From: Vibrio sp. S9_S30
Lineage (GTDB): Bacteria; Pseudomonadota; Gammaproteobacteria; Enterobacterales; Vibrionaceae
DNA: 64,000 nucleotides
Assembly: GCF_014694455.1 (NCBI RefSeq)
Contig: NZ_JAAUWT010000016.1
Coordinates: forward strand, 1-64,000
Reading direction: 5' to 3'
Below, piece after piece: positions 15,634 through 23,896 of this stretch (positions are counted from its first letter, which is position 1; every line of letters starts with the position of its first letter). Under the pieces are notes generated by a model. It was not told the DNA's origin and searched no databases. It saw only the letters and a program-made list of their open reading frames with translations. The position numbers and the translations under genes are program-made.

Positions 15634-15760
15634 TTTTTGACTCCATTTTCACGTGATTGAGATGACGTTGGATTGTTGTCTACGAACCTGTTTTAGCGTC
15701 TAGCACTGGCAACGCTTTGCTGCGGGTGGGGGCGTCGGCCATTTACTCAAAACTGAGTTC

Positions 15761-16033
15761 TTAGGTTGTTTGTTTTTCTTGCTGCAAAATAAAAATGACA
15801 CCAAACACAGCGCCTGCGGCAAGCAGCAGAGCCTCTGGCACTACGTCTAAAGGTGGAATAGGAAAGTCATGTCGAATGGCAGCCCATCCCACAAGAATGT
15901 TAGAGAGATAAAGGGCAAAGGAAACCATACTGAATGCCAAATATTTTCGACTTCCGGCAGTAAGAGGCACGGAATGAGATCTTGCTGATTGTTGTGGTGT
16001 ACCTGATGACTTTTCTGATATCGACGTAGGCAT
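15761..16033 (-). CDS. Small membrane protein of the sulfonate operon, unknown function
   Basis: A 90-residue protein with a polar N-terminus of about 30 residues and two hydrophobic segments: YLAFSMVSFALYLSNILVGW and then ALLLAAGAVFGVIFILQQ. A strong AGGAGG site precedes its ATG, and it is the first gene after the operator-bearing promoter region, so it is probably highly translated. I recognise no family. Position next to a TRAP system hints at a helper of the transporter, but no residue-level evidence supports this. Confidence 0.65.
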   Translation of the reverse strand: MPTSISEKSSGTPQQSARSHSVPLTAGSRKYLAFSMVSFALYLSNILVGWAAIRHDFPIPPLDVVPEALLLAAGAVFGVIFILQQEKQTT

Positions 16034-16385
16034 GGCTATCCTCCTCGTGAGGCTTGATTAACAACTCATTAACACCACCTTATTTATCGGTTAAATAATA
16101 GTCAACTGTAAGCGCTTACATTTATTCAATTAGAATGAAAGTTAATCAATATTTTCAATGCTGATCACGAAATCTGATGGTTTTATAATCAATCTGTTTC
16201 ACCTTAAGTTTGATTATTTCTAATGATTCACATCTTAATTTATTGAATTTTAATGATTATTTTGATTTTCTCGTCACTGGTGCACAGTTTGAGTTTAAGC
16301 TTAGTCACAGTTTGCTATAGTCAATCTGATATAAAGTTGTATAAAGTTTATACTGATATTCGTCTTGGTTAAGTGGCGGGGAAAT
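16034..16385. other. Divergent promoter region of the hps-like operon and its LacI-type regulator
   Basis: There is no gene in these 352 bases. They contain one LacI-type operator (16107-16120) and AT-rich DNA with TATAAAGTTGTATAAAGTTT-like strings close to the regulator start. Expression of both the leftward operon and the regulator must begin here. Confidence 0.65.
16107..16120. promoter_or_regulatory. LacI-family operator in the hps promoter region
   Basis: TGTAAGCGCTTACA is a perfect 14-bp palindrome with the central CG pair typical of LacI/GalR-family operators. It lies 74 bases upstream of the first codon of the leftward operon. A second copy of its 12-bp core lies in the regulator's coding start, so looping is possible. 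Confidence 0.8.
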
Positions 16386-17429
16386 ATGGTTAAAGGTAAG
16401 CGCTTACGTAAATCTTCAGACAAGCCAACGTTGGGTGATGTAGCCAAAGCGGCTGGGGTTTCCACTGCTACGGTTTCACGTGCGCTTAATCAACCTCATC
16501 AAGTTAAAGAAACTCTGCGGATTCGCATTGAAGACGAAATTAATAGGCTTGGTTATGTGCGAGATGGGGCGGCAAGGGCGCTCGCTTCCAACAAAAAGCG
16601 TATGATAGGTGCGATCATTCCAACCATTGATAACGCAATCTTTGCTTCGGGCATTAATGCACTGGAACGCCGTTTATACGAAGAGGGCTACACCCTTATG
16701 CTGGCTGTCAGCAACTATGATCCCAAACACGAACTCAAACAGGTTCGCGATATCATGGAGCAGGGGGTTGATGGGTTACTGCTGGTTGGAAATGATCATG
16801 CACCGGAAACGTATTCCATTTTAAAGCAACACAATCAGATATTTGCCAATCTTTGGGCGTTGGACCGAACAAGCCCTTATCCCTGTGTTGGGTTTGACAA
16901 TTTCACAGCAGCGCAGCAAGTCACAGAGTATCTTCTGAATCAGGGGCATACTCGCTTTGGCTTTATTTCAGGAATAACAAAAGGGAACGACAGAGCAACC
17001 GCGCGCTTAGAAGGGGCAAAAGAATCACTGAGAAAAGCGGGTATCTTTCTACGACCTCAAGACGTTGTTGAATGCCGATACGATATATGGGAAGGCAGGA
17101 ATGCATGTCGGCATTTGTTGGGCAAGCGAGAGCGAACAAGACCGACCGCTCTAATGTGTGGTAACGATGTGTTGGCTTTCGGTTGTTTAACCGAATGCGA
17201 TAAATTAGGTATTTCGGTTCCAAATCAAGTGTCGATAACGGGCTTTGATGACTTACCTTTGTGCGAACACCTTTCGCCAAGCCTGACCACTATTCGCGTT
17301 CCGTCTCAAATGATGGGTGAAAGAGCCGCCGATTTTATTTTGGATCAAATTGCAGGCCGAGAGTCCGCAACGCATATCGAGGTGCCAACGCAACTGGTGG
17401 TAAGAGAAAGCACCTCCGCACCTAAGTGA
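16386..17429 (+). CDS. LacI-family transcriptional regulator of the sulfonate operon
   Basis: A 347-residue repressor with an N-terminal HTH (TLGDVAKAAGVSTATVSRAL, then the hinge region RDGAARALASNKKRMIGAII) and a periplasmic-binding-like effector domain (VDGLLLVGNDHAPETYS, GFISGITKGNDRATARLEGA, GNDVLAFGCLTECDKLGISV, SITGFDDLPLCEHLSPSLTT). ATG 16386 follows GGGGAAAT and is preferred over the in-frame TTG at 16365. An operator core GTAAGCGCTTAC covers codons 4-8, so the protein probably represses its own gene by a roadblock. It is divergent from the hps-like operon, whose promoter has the same operator. The effector is likely DHPS or an oxidised product. Confidence 0.9.
   Translation: MVKGKRLRKSSDKPTLGDVAKAAGVSTATVSRALNQPHQVKETLRIRIEDEINRLGYVRDGAARALASNKKRMIGAIIPTIDNAIFASGINALERRLYEEGYTLMLAVSNYDPKHELKQVRDIMEQGVDGLLLVGNDHAPETYSILKQHNQIFANLWALDRTSPYPCVGFDNFTAAQQVTEYLLNQGHTRFGFISGITKGNDRATARLEGAKESLRKAGIFLRPQDVVECRYDIWEGRNACRHLLGKRERTRPTALMCGNDVLAFGCLTECDKLGISVPNQVSITGFDDLPLCEHLSPSLTTIRVPSQMMGERAADFILDQIAGRESATHIEVPTQLVVRESTSAPK
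16396..16407. promoter_or_regulatory. LacI-family operator inside the regulator's coding sequence
   Basis: GTAAGCGCTTAC, a perfect 12-bp palindrome, lies within codons 4-8 of the regulator gene and encodes part of GKRLR. It shares all 12 bases with the operator at 16107-16120, 289 bases away. An operator here points to autoregulation. Confidence 0.75.
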
Positions 17430-17526
17430 TTATCGTGTTCCACGTATGATTCTAGTCGTTCAGATTTGAACTTAGGTGATGGTTATGCGTGAGATTTGAG
17501 CGTTCAAGGTATGTTGCTAGCGCGTA

Positions 17527-17874
17527 TCAATCGACATCTTCTTCTAGAATTTCAATTACTTCAGAAGATGAACGCTCATGCCCAATCAGAAACAGAGCAA
17601 GGAACGCTTCTGTTTTCATGTTAGTGTCGCCTTCTTCTTCAACAATGGTACGAATCTTATCGCGTAGCATTGAGATCTCATGCTCGACAAATCCTCGCCC
17701 TTCTTCATCTCCCCCTTGATCAGCGGGTTGGTGGTCGAAATGCAAGAACAGCAGATCGTCGTCATGCTTGGTTGTGAGTAAACGTTCTGGCAACCACTCT
17801 TCTCCCGTCACAACTTGGGGATCGTTGCTATCGGAGAATTTACTTAATATTTGCAATAATTCAGATACTTTCAC
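17527..17874 (-). CDS. Small acidic protein, unknown function
   Basis: A 115-residue acidic protein with no signal peptide or membrane segment. It has VSELLQILSKFSDSNDPQVV at the start and a helical middle (GFVEHEISMLRDKIRTIVEE), and it ends IEILEEDVD. I do not recognise the family; the appearance is that of a conserved gammaproteobacterial hypothetical. It converges with the LacI-type gene, and the 97 bases between hold no clear terminator. It is not obviously linked in function to either neighbour. Confidence 0.65.
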   Translation of the reverse strand: MKVSELLQILSKFSDSNDPQVVTGEEWLPERLLTTKHDDDLLFLHFDHQPADQGGDEEGRGFVEHEISMLRDKIRTIVEEEGDTNMKTEAFLALFLIGHERSSSEVIEILEEDVD

Positions 17875-18110
17875 AATGATTCGTTATATTGTACGCCTCT
17901 AATAAGTGTAGCGGCAATTTTGCGTGAATCTTAAAGTAATTTCTCTGATTTTACTACGATTGTTGGCAAGTAACTCAATAAAGCTCTTAGTCAGAATGAA
18001 TAAAAGCCGATTCTAAGGTCTGTTGATCTTTCGCGGTGATTTTTTCAGCATCTTGAGTGTACTTGCGGAAAAATATTCAATGCTTTACTAAATTGAGGTG
18101 CTCGACTTCT

Positions 18111-19445
18111 ATGCATGCTTCAACCTACCTAGCTCCAATCGTTTTGCTTTTCGGGGCGATGACTTTCCCTGCGACAGCGTCAGAAGACAAGGTAAAAGAA
18201 CAAGAATGGGGCGTAGCCATGGTCTACCGAGGTGCATCCATTGTCTACAACCTTCCTGGTGAAACGGATACTTCCGTCTCGACGTTTGTTCCTCTTTTCT
18301 ACTACAACGGCGACAGTGCCTATTTAGACGGCCTCGAAGGTGGGGTGCACCTTTATAAGCAGGATGTTCATCAAGTTAACCTTTTATCTCGTCTGCGTTT
18401 TGTGGATTTACCTGCCTCTCAGCAAAACCGTTATGGTGGACATTCGTTTGATTTGGGTGTCCAGTATCGACACTTTTTCCAAGATTCTGATTGGCATGTG
18501 GATGCCGAGCTGATGAGCGATGATAACGCGCGTCTGTTTGGTAGTGTGCGTGCGACGGCGAAAAGCTCGACAGAAAATTGGGATTTTAAACCCAGTGCTG
18601 AACTGACATTCAAATCAGACAACTATAACTCCTATTACTACGGAGCCAGTGGTTTAGAGGGCTCTCCTGGTTTTGGTCAACAGATTGGTGGTGGTGTTGA
18701 GTTTAAAGTGGGTTTCGAAACACGTTATCGCGTGGCGTCTAACTTGTACTTGTTAGGCAGTGCTTACGCAACGATGCTCGACGATAATGCATACGATAAC
18801 ATCACCGTAAAAGAGCGGTGGGGGCAGGAATATTTTGTCGGGTTCGGTTTCTTTAACGACAAGAATGCCACTTCTCGATCAGACATCACTACTCGTCCAT
18901 ACCTTCGTGTCGCACAAGGGTTTGCCACGCCATCGGATATGGGGGACATATTTAGGTTGCAAGGTGAGCCAGATGTCAACGGCAATAAGATGACCTCGTT
19001 TTTCTATGGTCACCCTTTAACCGACGAACTCTTTGGTGCACCGATTGATATTTACTTGACCCCAGGCGCTGTATGGCACTGGAGCAGTTCTACGCAAAGC
19101 GCCAGCCCTGAATATGTGATTGCGGTAAAAGCGTATCACACCTTTGAATGGCCATTACGTTGGAAATTCGGTGTGGCGGAAGGGATTTCTTATGTTGAGA
19201 ATATTACCTATATCGAAAGCAGTGAGCTGGAAGGTAAATACGAAAACATGAGTAACTTAATGAACTATCTGGATATTTCATTCGACTTTAACATTGGTGA
19301 TGTGCTGGGGAAACCCAAATGGGATCATCTTTGGATTGGGTATGGCTTACACCACCGTTCTTCAATATTTGAAAAGGCCTCGCAGTTTGGTCGAATAAAA
19401 GGCGGCAGTAACTACAATACGGTGTATCTGCAATACGATTTTTAA
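18111..19445 (+). CDS. MipA/OmpV-like outer-membrane protein
   Basis: A 444-residue protein with a signal peptide (MHASTYLAPIVLLFGAMTFP, cleavage near ATAS-ED) and alternating aromatic strands ending YNTVYLQYDF, a C-terminal Phe after a beta-strand, as in outer-membrane barrels. Parts such as WGVAMVYRGASIVYN, FVPLFYYNGDSAYLDGLEGG and FDLGVQYRHFF resemble the MipA/OmpV family, though it is longer than the usual 250 residues. ATG 18111 starts directly at the signal peptide; an in-frame GTG at 18057 would add 18 residues, and neither start has a strong ribosome site. It could serve as a porin or scaffold. It is not obviously tied to the flanking operons. Confidence 0.7.
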   Translation: MHASTYLAPIVLLFGAMTFPATASEDKVKEQEWGVAMVYRGASIVYNLPGETDTSVSTFVPLFYYNGDSAYLDGLEGGVHLYKQDVHQVNLLSRLRFVDLPASQQNRYGGHSFDLGVQYRHFFQDSDWHVDAELMSDDNARLFGSVRATAKSSTENWDFKPSAELTFKSDNYNSYYYGASGLEGSPGFGQQIGGGVEFKVGFETRYRVASNLYLLGSAYATMLDDNAYDNITVKERWGQEYFVGFGFFNDKNATSRSDITTRPYLRVAQGFATPSDMGDIFRLQGEPDVNGNKMTSFFYGHPLTDELFGAPIDIYLTPGAVWHWSSSTQSASPEYVIAVKAYHTFEWPLRWKFGVAEGISYVENITYIESSELEGKYENMSNLMNYLDISFDFNIGDVLGKPKWDHLWIGYGLHHRSSIFEKASQFGRIKGGSNYNTVYLQYDF

Positions 19446-19471
19446 TGCCGATTAAACCCAGTGAAAAGCAC

Positions 19472-19499
19472 AAAGCGGGGCGATAGTTCGTTCCGCTTT
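19472..19499. terminator. Possible shared terminator
   Basis: AAAGCGG and CCGCTTT form a 7-bp stem with a 14-base loop between two convergent genes (the OmpV-like gene and ulaD). No long T run follows on either strand, so this is a weak call. Confidence 0.4.
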
Positions 19500-19507
19500 A
19501 TGCGTCT

Positions 19508-20182
19508 TTAGCTCAGTCTATTGGTCTTTTGCGATGAACCCCAGTGTTTGCTGATCTGTACTCGGATGGCATCGGCAGTATTTTTGCCATTTTCATTGGC
19601 TAATGCGCGCCCCGCAATAAAGCATTTGGTGTTGATGCCCCTAAAAATCTGAATGTCATCCGGCACAATGCCCCCCGTAATCGAGAGTTCTAATCCCATT
19701 TCAGAAAGCGAACGCATTCTATCGATGTCTCTGTTTCTCCAGCCCACTCCGGCTAGCTCTGCGTCACGCGGCCGGTGATAGATCGCTTGTTTGATGCCAA
19801 GGTCGATCCAGTCTTGTACATCATACAACGTCCAATTTCCGTAAAGTTCGATTTGTATTTCCTTACCATACTCTTGGGCGATCTTATGGCAGGCTTCAAT
19901 CGTTGCCATGTGTGCGGCTGCTGAAACGGTCACCCAATCTGCCCCCGCTTCAAATGCCATTTTCGCTAATATAGCGCCGCCATCGGTAATTTTCATGTCA
20001 CACACCAACAAGTGGTTGGGATGGCGATGTCTTAAAAGCCGAACCGCCGGCATTCCTTCTGAAAAGGCGAGAATGGTGCCAACTTCAATGATGTCGACGT
20101 AGGCAGCAACATGGCTTGCGGTTTCTACCGCTGTTTCTAAATGGGGGGAATCCAGCGCGATTTGAATCATGGGTCTCGTCAT
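19508..20182 (-). CDS. ulaD: 3-keto-L-gulonate-6-phosphate decarboxylase
   Basis: A 224-residue enzyme of the orotidine-5'-phosphate decarboxylase superfamily. UlaD/SgbH decarboxylates 3-keto-L-gulonate 6-phosphate to L-xylulose 5-phosphate in ascorbate breakdown. Motifs: MIQIALDSPHLETAVE (first strand, D), IIEVGTILAFSEGMPAVRLL (E, G), LVCDMKITDGGAILAKMAFE (DxKxxD, the superfamily signature), and LSITGGIVPDD with IAGRALANEN at the phosphate site. It is the last gene of the leftward ula operon, two bases after the epimerase gene. Length equals the usual 216-220. Confidence 0.92.
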   Translation of the reverse strand: MTRPMIQIALDSPHLETAVETASHVAAYVDIIEVGTILAFSEGMPAVRLLRHRHPNHLLVCDMKITDGGAILAKMAFEAGADWVTVSAAAHMATIEACHKIAQEYGKEIQIELYGNWTLYDVQDWIDLGIKQAIYHRPRDAELAGVGWRNRDIDRMRSLSEMGLELSITGGIVPDDIQIFRGINTKCFIAGRALANENGKNTADAIRVQISKHWGSSQKTNRLS

Positions 20183-20184
20183 TA

Positions 20185-20895
20185 TTACCTGCCTCGAACG
20201 TTGTTTTTCTGACCGTAATAGGCATCTTCACCATGCTTACGGAAGTAGTGTTTATCGGAAAGTGCTTGCTGGAATGTCGCATTTTTATTCAAGGAGCGAG
20301 TGGCTATCGCCATAGAGGCTACTTCCTCTAAAACGACGGCATTGTGAACCGCCTCGTCGGCAGATTTGCCCCAACAGAAAGGGGCGTGTCCGGCGACCAA
20401 CACACTGGGGACTGCCATTGGATCTAAGCCGCGTTTTGAGAATTCCTCAATGATCACTAATCCCGTATTTCTTTCATACTCTTGCTGAATCTCTTTATCA
20501 CTGAGCGTTCGGGTGCACGGAATGTTGCCATAGAAATAGTCCGCGTGCGTGGTGCCTAACGCGGGAATGTCTAGCCCAGCTTGAGCCCAAATCGTGCTGT
20601 TGTGGGAATGGGTATGAACGACACCATTAACCTGATCGAAGGCTTTGTATATTTCCAAATGCGTAGGAGTATCACTGGATGGGTTGAGGTGTCCCTCTAT
20701 CACGTTGCCGTCTAAATCCAACACCACAATGTCATCTACGGTCATGCTGTCGTATTCCACACCCGATGGCTTAATGGCAAAGACGCCCGCCTCTCGATCG
20801 ATTTCTGAAACGTTGCCCCAAGTAAAGGTGACGAGGTGAAATTTGGGCAAAAGCAGGTTCGCCTCATGGACGCGCTGCCTGAGTTCCTGATACAT
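20185..20895 (-). CDS. ulaF: L-ribulose-5-phosphate 4-epimerase
   Basis: A 236-residue class-II aldolase-fold epimerase that turns L-ribulose 5-phosphate into D-xylulose 5-phosphate, feeding the pentose-phosphate pathway. Motifs: FTWGNVSEIDREAGVFAIKP SGVEYD, NPSSDTPTHLEIYKAF, GVVHTHSHNSTIWAQAGLDI (metal His residues, HTHS), GTTHADYFYGNIPCTR and VLVAGHAPFCWG. The start is placed at 20895 (MYQELRQRV), ten codons into the longest frame, since E. coli UlaF starts with a similar string. UlaF, AraD and SgbE are close homologues; the setting decides for UlaF. Confidence 0.9.
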   Translation of the reverse strand: MYQELRQRVHEANLLLPKFHLVTFTWGNVSEIDREAGVFAIKPSGVEYDSMTVDDIVVLDLDGNVIEGHLNPSSDTPTHLEIYKAFDQVNGVVHTHSHNSTIWAQAGLDIPALGTTHADYFYGNIPCTRTLSDKEIQQEYERNTGLVIIEEFSKRGLDPMAVPSVLVAGHAPFCWGKSADEAVHNAVVLEEVASMAIATRSLNKNATFQQALSDKHYFRKHGEDAYYGQKNNVRGR

Positions 20896-20947
20896 GATTT
20901 TCTCCTGCCGCCACAGAGTCGCCATGGCTGCGTAGATTATGTCGTCT

Positions 20948-21424
20948 TTAAGCGGCTTCGGTTAGTGCTTTATCAATCATGGACATGACATCGGCAACAT
21001 TCTGACATCGGCGGATTTTTTCTAGGTCCACGCCTGTCTCGCTGTCCTCGTCTTCCAGTACTTGCGTTACTTCCATTAAGCCTTCCAGATGCTCGTCGGC
21101 GTTACTTCCCGCGAGAGTAATGAACACGTCTACAGGTTCGTCTTCGCCTTCAAAATAGATGGGTTCTTTTAAGGTAACGAGTGCAAAAGCGGTTTTGTTT
21201 ACGCCATCTTCAGGGCGAGCATGCGGCAAGGCCAGTTGAGGGGCTATGACCATGTAAGGCCCCAGCTTTTCAATGCTACGGATGATGGCTGTGTGATAAG
21301 AAGGCAAAATGGCCCCTGAATTTAACAGCATATCTGTGCCTAGCTTTATGGCGGCTCTCCAGTCGGAGGCATGCGCTTGCAGCAGTACAGAATTGTTTTC
21401 GATTAATGATTGTTTAAACTTCAT
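20948..21424 (-). CDS. ulaC: Ascorbate PTS component IIA
   Basis: A 158-residue PTS EIIA domain of the mannitol-fructose/ascorbate type. The phosphoryl-accepting His is in LALPHARPEDGV (near residue 85), the family motif PHAR. It takes phosphate from HPr and passes it to the IIB domain. It follows the IIC-IIB fusion gene by about 90 bases, so the transport genes are contiguous. The acidic loop DEDSETGVDLEKIRR is not typical and may be lineage-specific. Confidence 0.92.
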   Translation of the reverse strand: MKFKQSLIENNSVLLQAHASDWRAAIKLGTDMLLNSGAILPSYHTAIIRSIEKLGPYMVIAPQLALPHARPEDGVNKTAFALVTLKEPIYFEGEDEPVDVFITLAGSNADEHLEGLMEVTQVLEDEDSETGVDLEKIRRCQNVADVMSMIDKALTEAA

Positions 21425-21511
21425 AAATTCCTCTTGTGGTTGCTCGTTTTCGCTTGAAAACGGACAACGGTATATGTTTGTTTTTGAAAAACGCTAATTT
21501 TTTGAAAAATG

Positions 21512-23365
21512 CTAATGGGGTGAAAATGACTCGCCAGCCAATATATTGCGTATGATCCCGAGTAATTCTTCTCCGAATGAATTGGGGTTCAGCATGTTTT
21601 GCACACCGAGGACAAACTTGCCTTCTCCAGGCTGCATTTCACCGGCCAAGTGTTTTGAAGAGACGATGATGTCAGTGGCGGACAATTTCGATTTGTAGTC
21701 CGTGATAGCACAAGAATCCAAGACATGCGGAATGCCTTGCTTTTCCAAATACTTCCCAATTTTCATCTTCATCATCATCGATGAGCCTTGACCATTACCA
21801 CACACCGCGAGGATACGAATGGCTTTTGCTGGAATAGCCTCTGTTGAAGCAGCTTGTGCTGAAACAGCTTGTGTTGAAATAGCTTGCGTTGAAACAGCTT
21901 GTGTTGAATCAGCGCTGGATGGGTCGAGAAGGGAAGATTCCTTTATTTCCTCGTTTGCAGCAGCCATGTCAGAATTGGGGACAGTACGGTCTTCTTCCGC
22001 TCGTAATGTGCGTGAAGCGAAATACATGTACACCCCTGAGAGTGCAAGAATAACAAAGAAGAATAACGACGAAGCTGAAAGACCTTGCATGATGGGCGGG
22101 AAGATCAGCGCCCAGTCAGCCATTCCCATCCATCCACTGAACGGAGTGCCTTGCTCTGCCAATAAATATATGGCCCATGCGGAACCGATAACTTCGACAA
22201 TGCCCATTATGAAGCAGATCTTCATCACTGCTTTCCAACCGCCAAAGTGGTTGGCAAATACGCCAATCGTGGCATTGGAGAAAAACATCGGAATAAAGCC
22301 CGGAATGATCATTATTGGCGCATCCACCGCGAGCAGAACAAGTACGGCAGTGAACTGCCCAATGGCACCCCACATAAACCCAAATACCATTGCATTTGGG
22401 GAATAGGCATAGATCGCGGCGCAATCTATGGCAAGCACCGCATTCGGGATCACGTGTTCTGATACCCCTTTAAAAGCTTCAGACAACTCCGCAACAAACA
22501 TACGCACGCCGACCACAATCACTTGAATCGCGACGGCAAATTTTAGACCCGTTTCCAATATGTACAGCGTCCAGTGTGTCTCTCCCGCCATCTGTTGCAG
22601 TTTATCCAACCCAAAGGAGGTCAGAATAATGCCAAAGAACACGGTCATGACGATGGCGGTGGCCGCAATACTATCGTGGAAAATATGCAGCCACTTTGGG
22701 AGATCAATTTTATCCACGCTGTCGTCTTTGTTCCCCAATTTGGGTGCGACTTTTATGGCGATCCAAGAAGCAAACTGTTGTTGGTGTCCGATAGAGAATC
22801 CCGCCCCACCTGTCACTGCTTCGGTTGGCTTATACATGATGTTGGAGGAAATTCCCCAATACAGCGCCATCAGAATGGCGGAGTAAATGATGGTTTCCCA
22901 CATGGATGCACCAAGCACAAAGTAAAATACGGCGACCAATCCTGTTTGCTGGAACATGATGTGCCCAGTCAACATAATGGTTCGAATGCCAGTAAAGCGC
23001 CTGAGTACCACGAGCAAGATATTCAGCCCGAGTGCGAGTAAGACCGAGTACCCAACCCAAGAGTAGTTTTCACCCATGGTCTCAATGGTTGCCATCATGG
23101 TGGTATAAGGATCAATCACTGATCCGGTTAAGCCGTGAAATTCAGACAGCTTATTGATGACGGGCTTAAACCCATTCACCAGCGTCTCCGCGCCGACTTG
23201 GACCAACATAAAACCCACAATGGTTTTGATCGTGCCTTTAATCACGGTTGTTGCGTCACGTTTTAGCAAGATGTAACCAATACAGGTTACCAACCCAAGC
23301 AGTAACGGGGGTTTGGTCATTACTTGGCTATAAAATATTTCAAAGATGTTGTATAGGGTGTCCAT
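21512..23365 (-). CDS. ulaAB: Ascorbate PTS components IIC-IIB fusion
   Basis: A 617-residue fusion. Residues 1-465 are a UlaA-type permease with many membrane helices (KPPLLLGLVTCIGYILLKRD; GFSIGHQQQFASWIAIKVAP; SNATIGVFANHFGGWKAVMK). Residues about 515-617 are a UlaB-type IIB domain with the phosphoryl Cys in ILAVCGNGQGSSMMMKMKIG and VSSKHLAGEMQPG. In E. coli these are two separate proteins. The two parts are joined by a linker of 5-residue repeats (STQAV-like) built from a 15-bp DNA repeat. It imports and phosphorylates L-ascorbate at the inner membrane. It is the first gene of the leftward operon. Confidence 0.92.
   Translation of the reverse strand: MDTLYNIFEIFYSQVMTKPPLLLGLVTCIGYILLKRDATTVIKGTIKTIVGFMLVQVGAETLVNGFKPVINKLSEFHGLTGSVIDPYTTMMATIETMGENYSWVGYSVLLALGLNILLVVLRRFTGIRTIMLTGHIMFQQTGLVAVFYFVLGASMWETIIYSAILMALYWGISSNIMYKPTEAVTGGAGFSIGHQQQFASWIAIKVAPKLGNKDDSVDKIDLPKWLHIFHDSIAATAIVMTVFFGIILTSFGLDKLQQMAGETHWTLYILETGLKFAVAIQVIVVGVRMFVAELSEAFKGVSEHVIPNAVLAIDCAAIYAYSPNAMVFGFMWGAIGQFTAVLVLLAVDAPIMIIPGFIPMFFSNATIGVFANHFGGWKAVMKICFIMGIVEVIGSAWAIYLLAEQGTPFSGWMGMADWALIFPPIMQGLSASSLFFFVILALSGVYMYFASRTLRAEEDRTVPNSDMAAANEEIKESSLLDPSSADSTQAVSTQAISTQAVSAQAASTEAIPAKAIRILAVCGNGQGSSMMMKMKIGKYLEKQGIPHVLDSCAITDYKSKLSATDIIVSSKHLAGEMQPGEGKFVLGVQNMLNPNSFGEELLGIIRNILAGESFSPH
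21828..21917 (-). repeat. 15-bp in-frame tandem repeat in the ulaAB linker
   Basis: Six diverged 15-bp units (plus-strand reading GTTGAAACAGCTTGT and variants) lie head to tail. Each encodes five residues (STQAV, STQAI, SAQAA, STEAI...). Copy-number changes would keep the frame and only alter the distance between the IIC and IIB domains. Confidence 0.85.
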
Positions 23366-23896
23366 AGCGGTGCTCCAAAGAATAAGGCATTGACCTTATT
23401 GCTCCTTTTTAACGGTTTGTTTAGCAAAGCGCTGTTTGTTGTTCTCATCATTTCAGCTTGCTTTCCGTTCGCGTTTTCAACCTAACAATCATAAGTAATC
23501 ATTAAAAGACACAATTTGACTAAGTGTGATTGTGATCTCGAATGTGATCTGATCATTGTGACGTCTATCATTAGTGATGTAACAACACGCATTTTTGTCT
23601 TAAATATGGATTAATTGAGACTTCAATCACCAAAAATGCACTTTTTACAAGATGAATAGCGCATTTTTTTCTTTGAAAAGCTCAAGATTAAATTTGAATG
23701 TTTTGTCATAAAATAATCAATATTATCATTGATAATCATATTGGTGATTGTTATGGTCATGGGGAGTCAAAAGAAATCACCGAATCGAGATTAGAAGAGC
23801 CCCCAATCTGGGTGACTTATCTCACTAAGGTGAAAGTATGGAATGTCACTAAAGGGCAGCGACTGCCTCAAACACATGCGATGTAAGGACGAGAAG
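23366..23896. promoter_or_regulatory. Divergent ula control region
   Basis: There is no gene in these 531 bases between ulaAB and ulaG. CAATCACCAA (23624-23633) and its exact reverse complement TTGGTGATTG (23741-23750) form an inverted pair 107 bases apart. TGTGATCTCGAATGTGATCT near 23530 gives CRP-half-site-like TGTGA strings. In E. coli, UlaR and CRP control the divergent ula promoters, and looping by UlaR has been described. These repeats are candidate UlaR sites; the assignment is inference. Confidence 0.5.
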
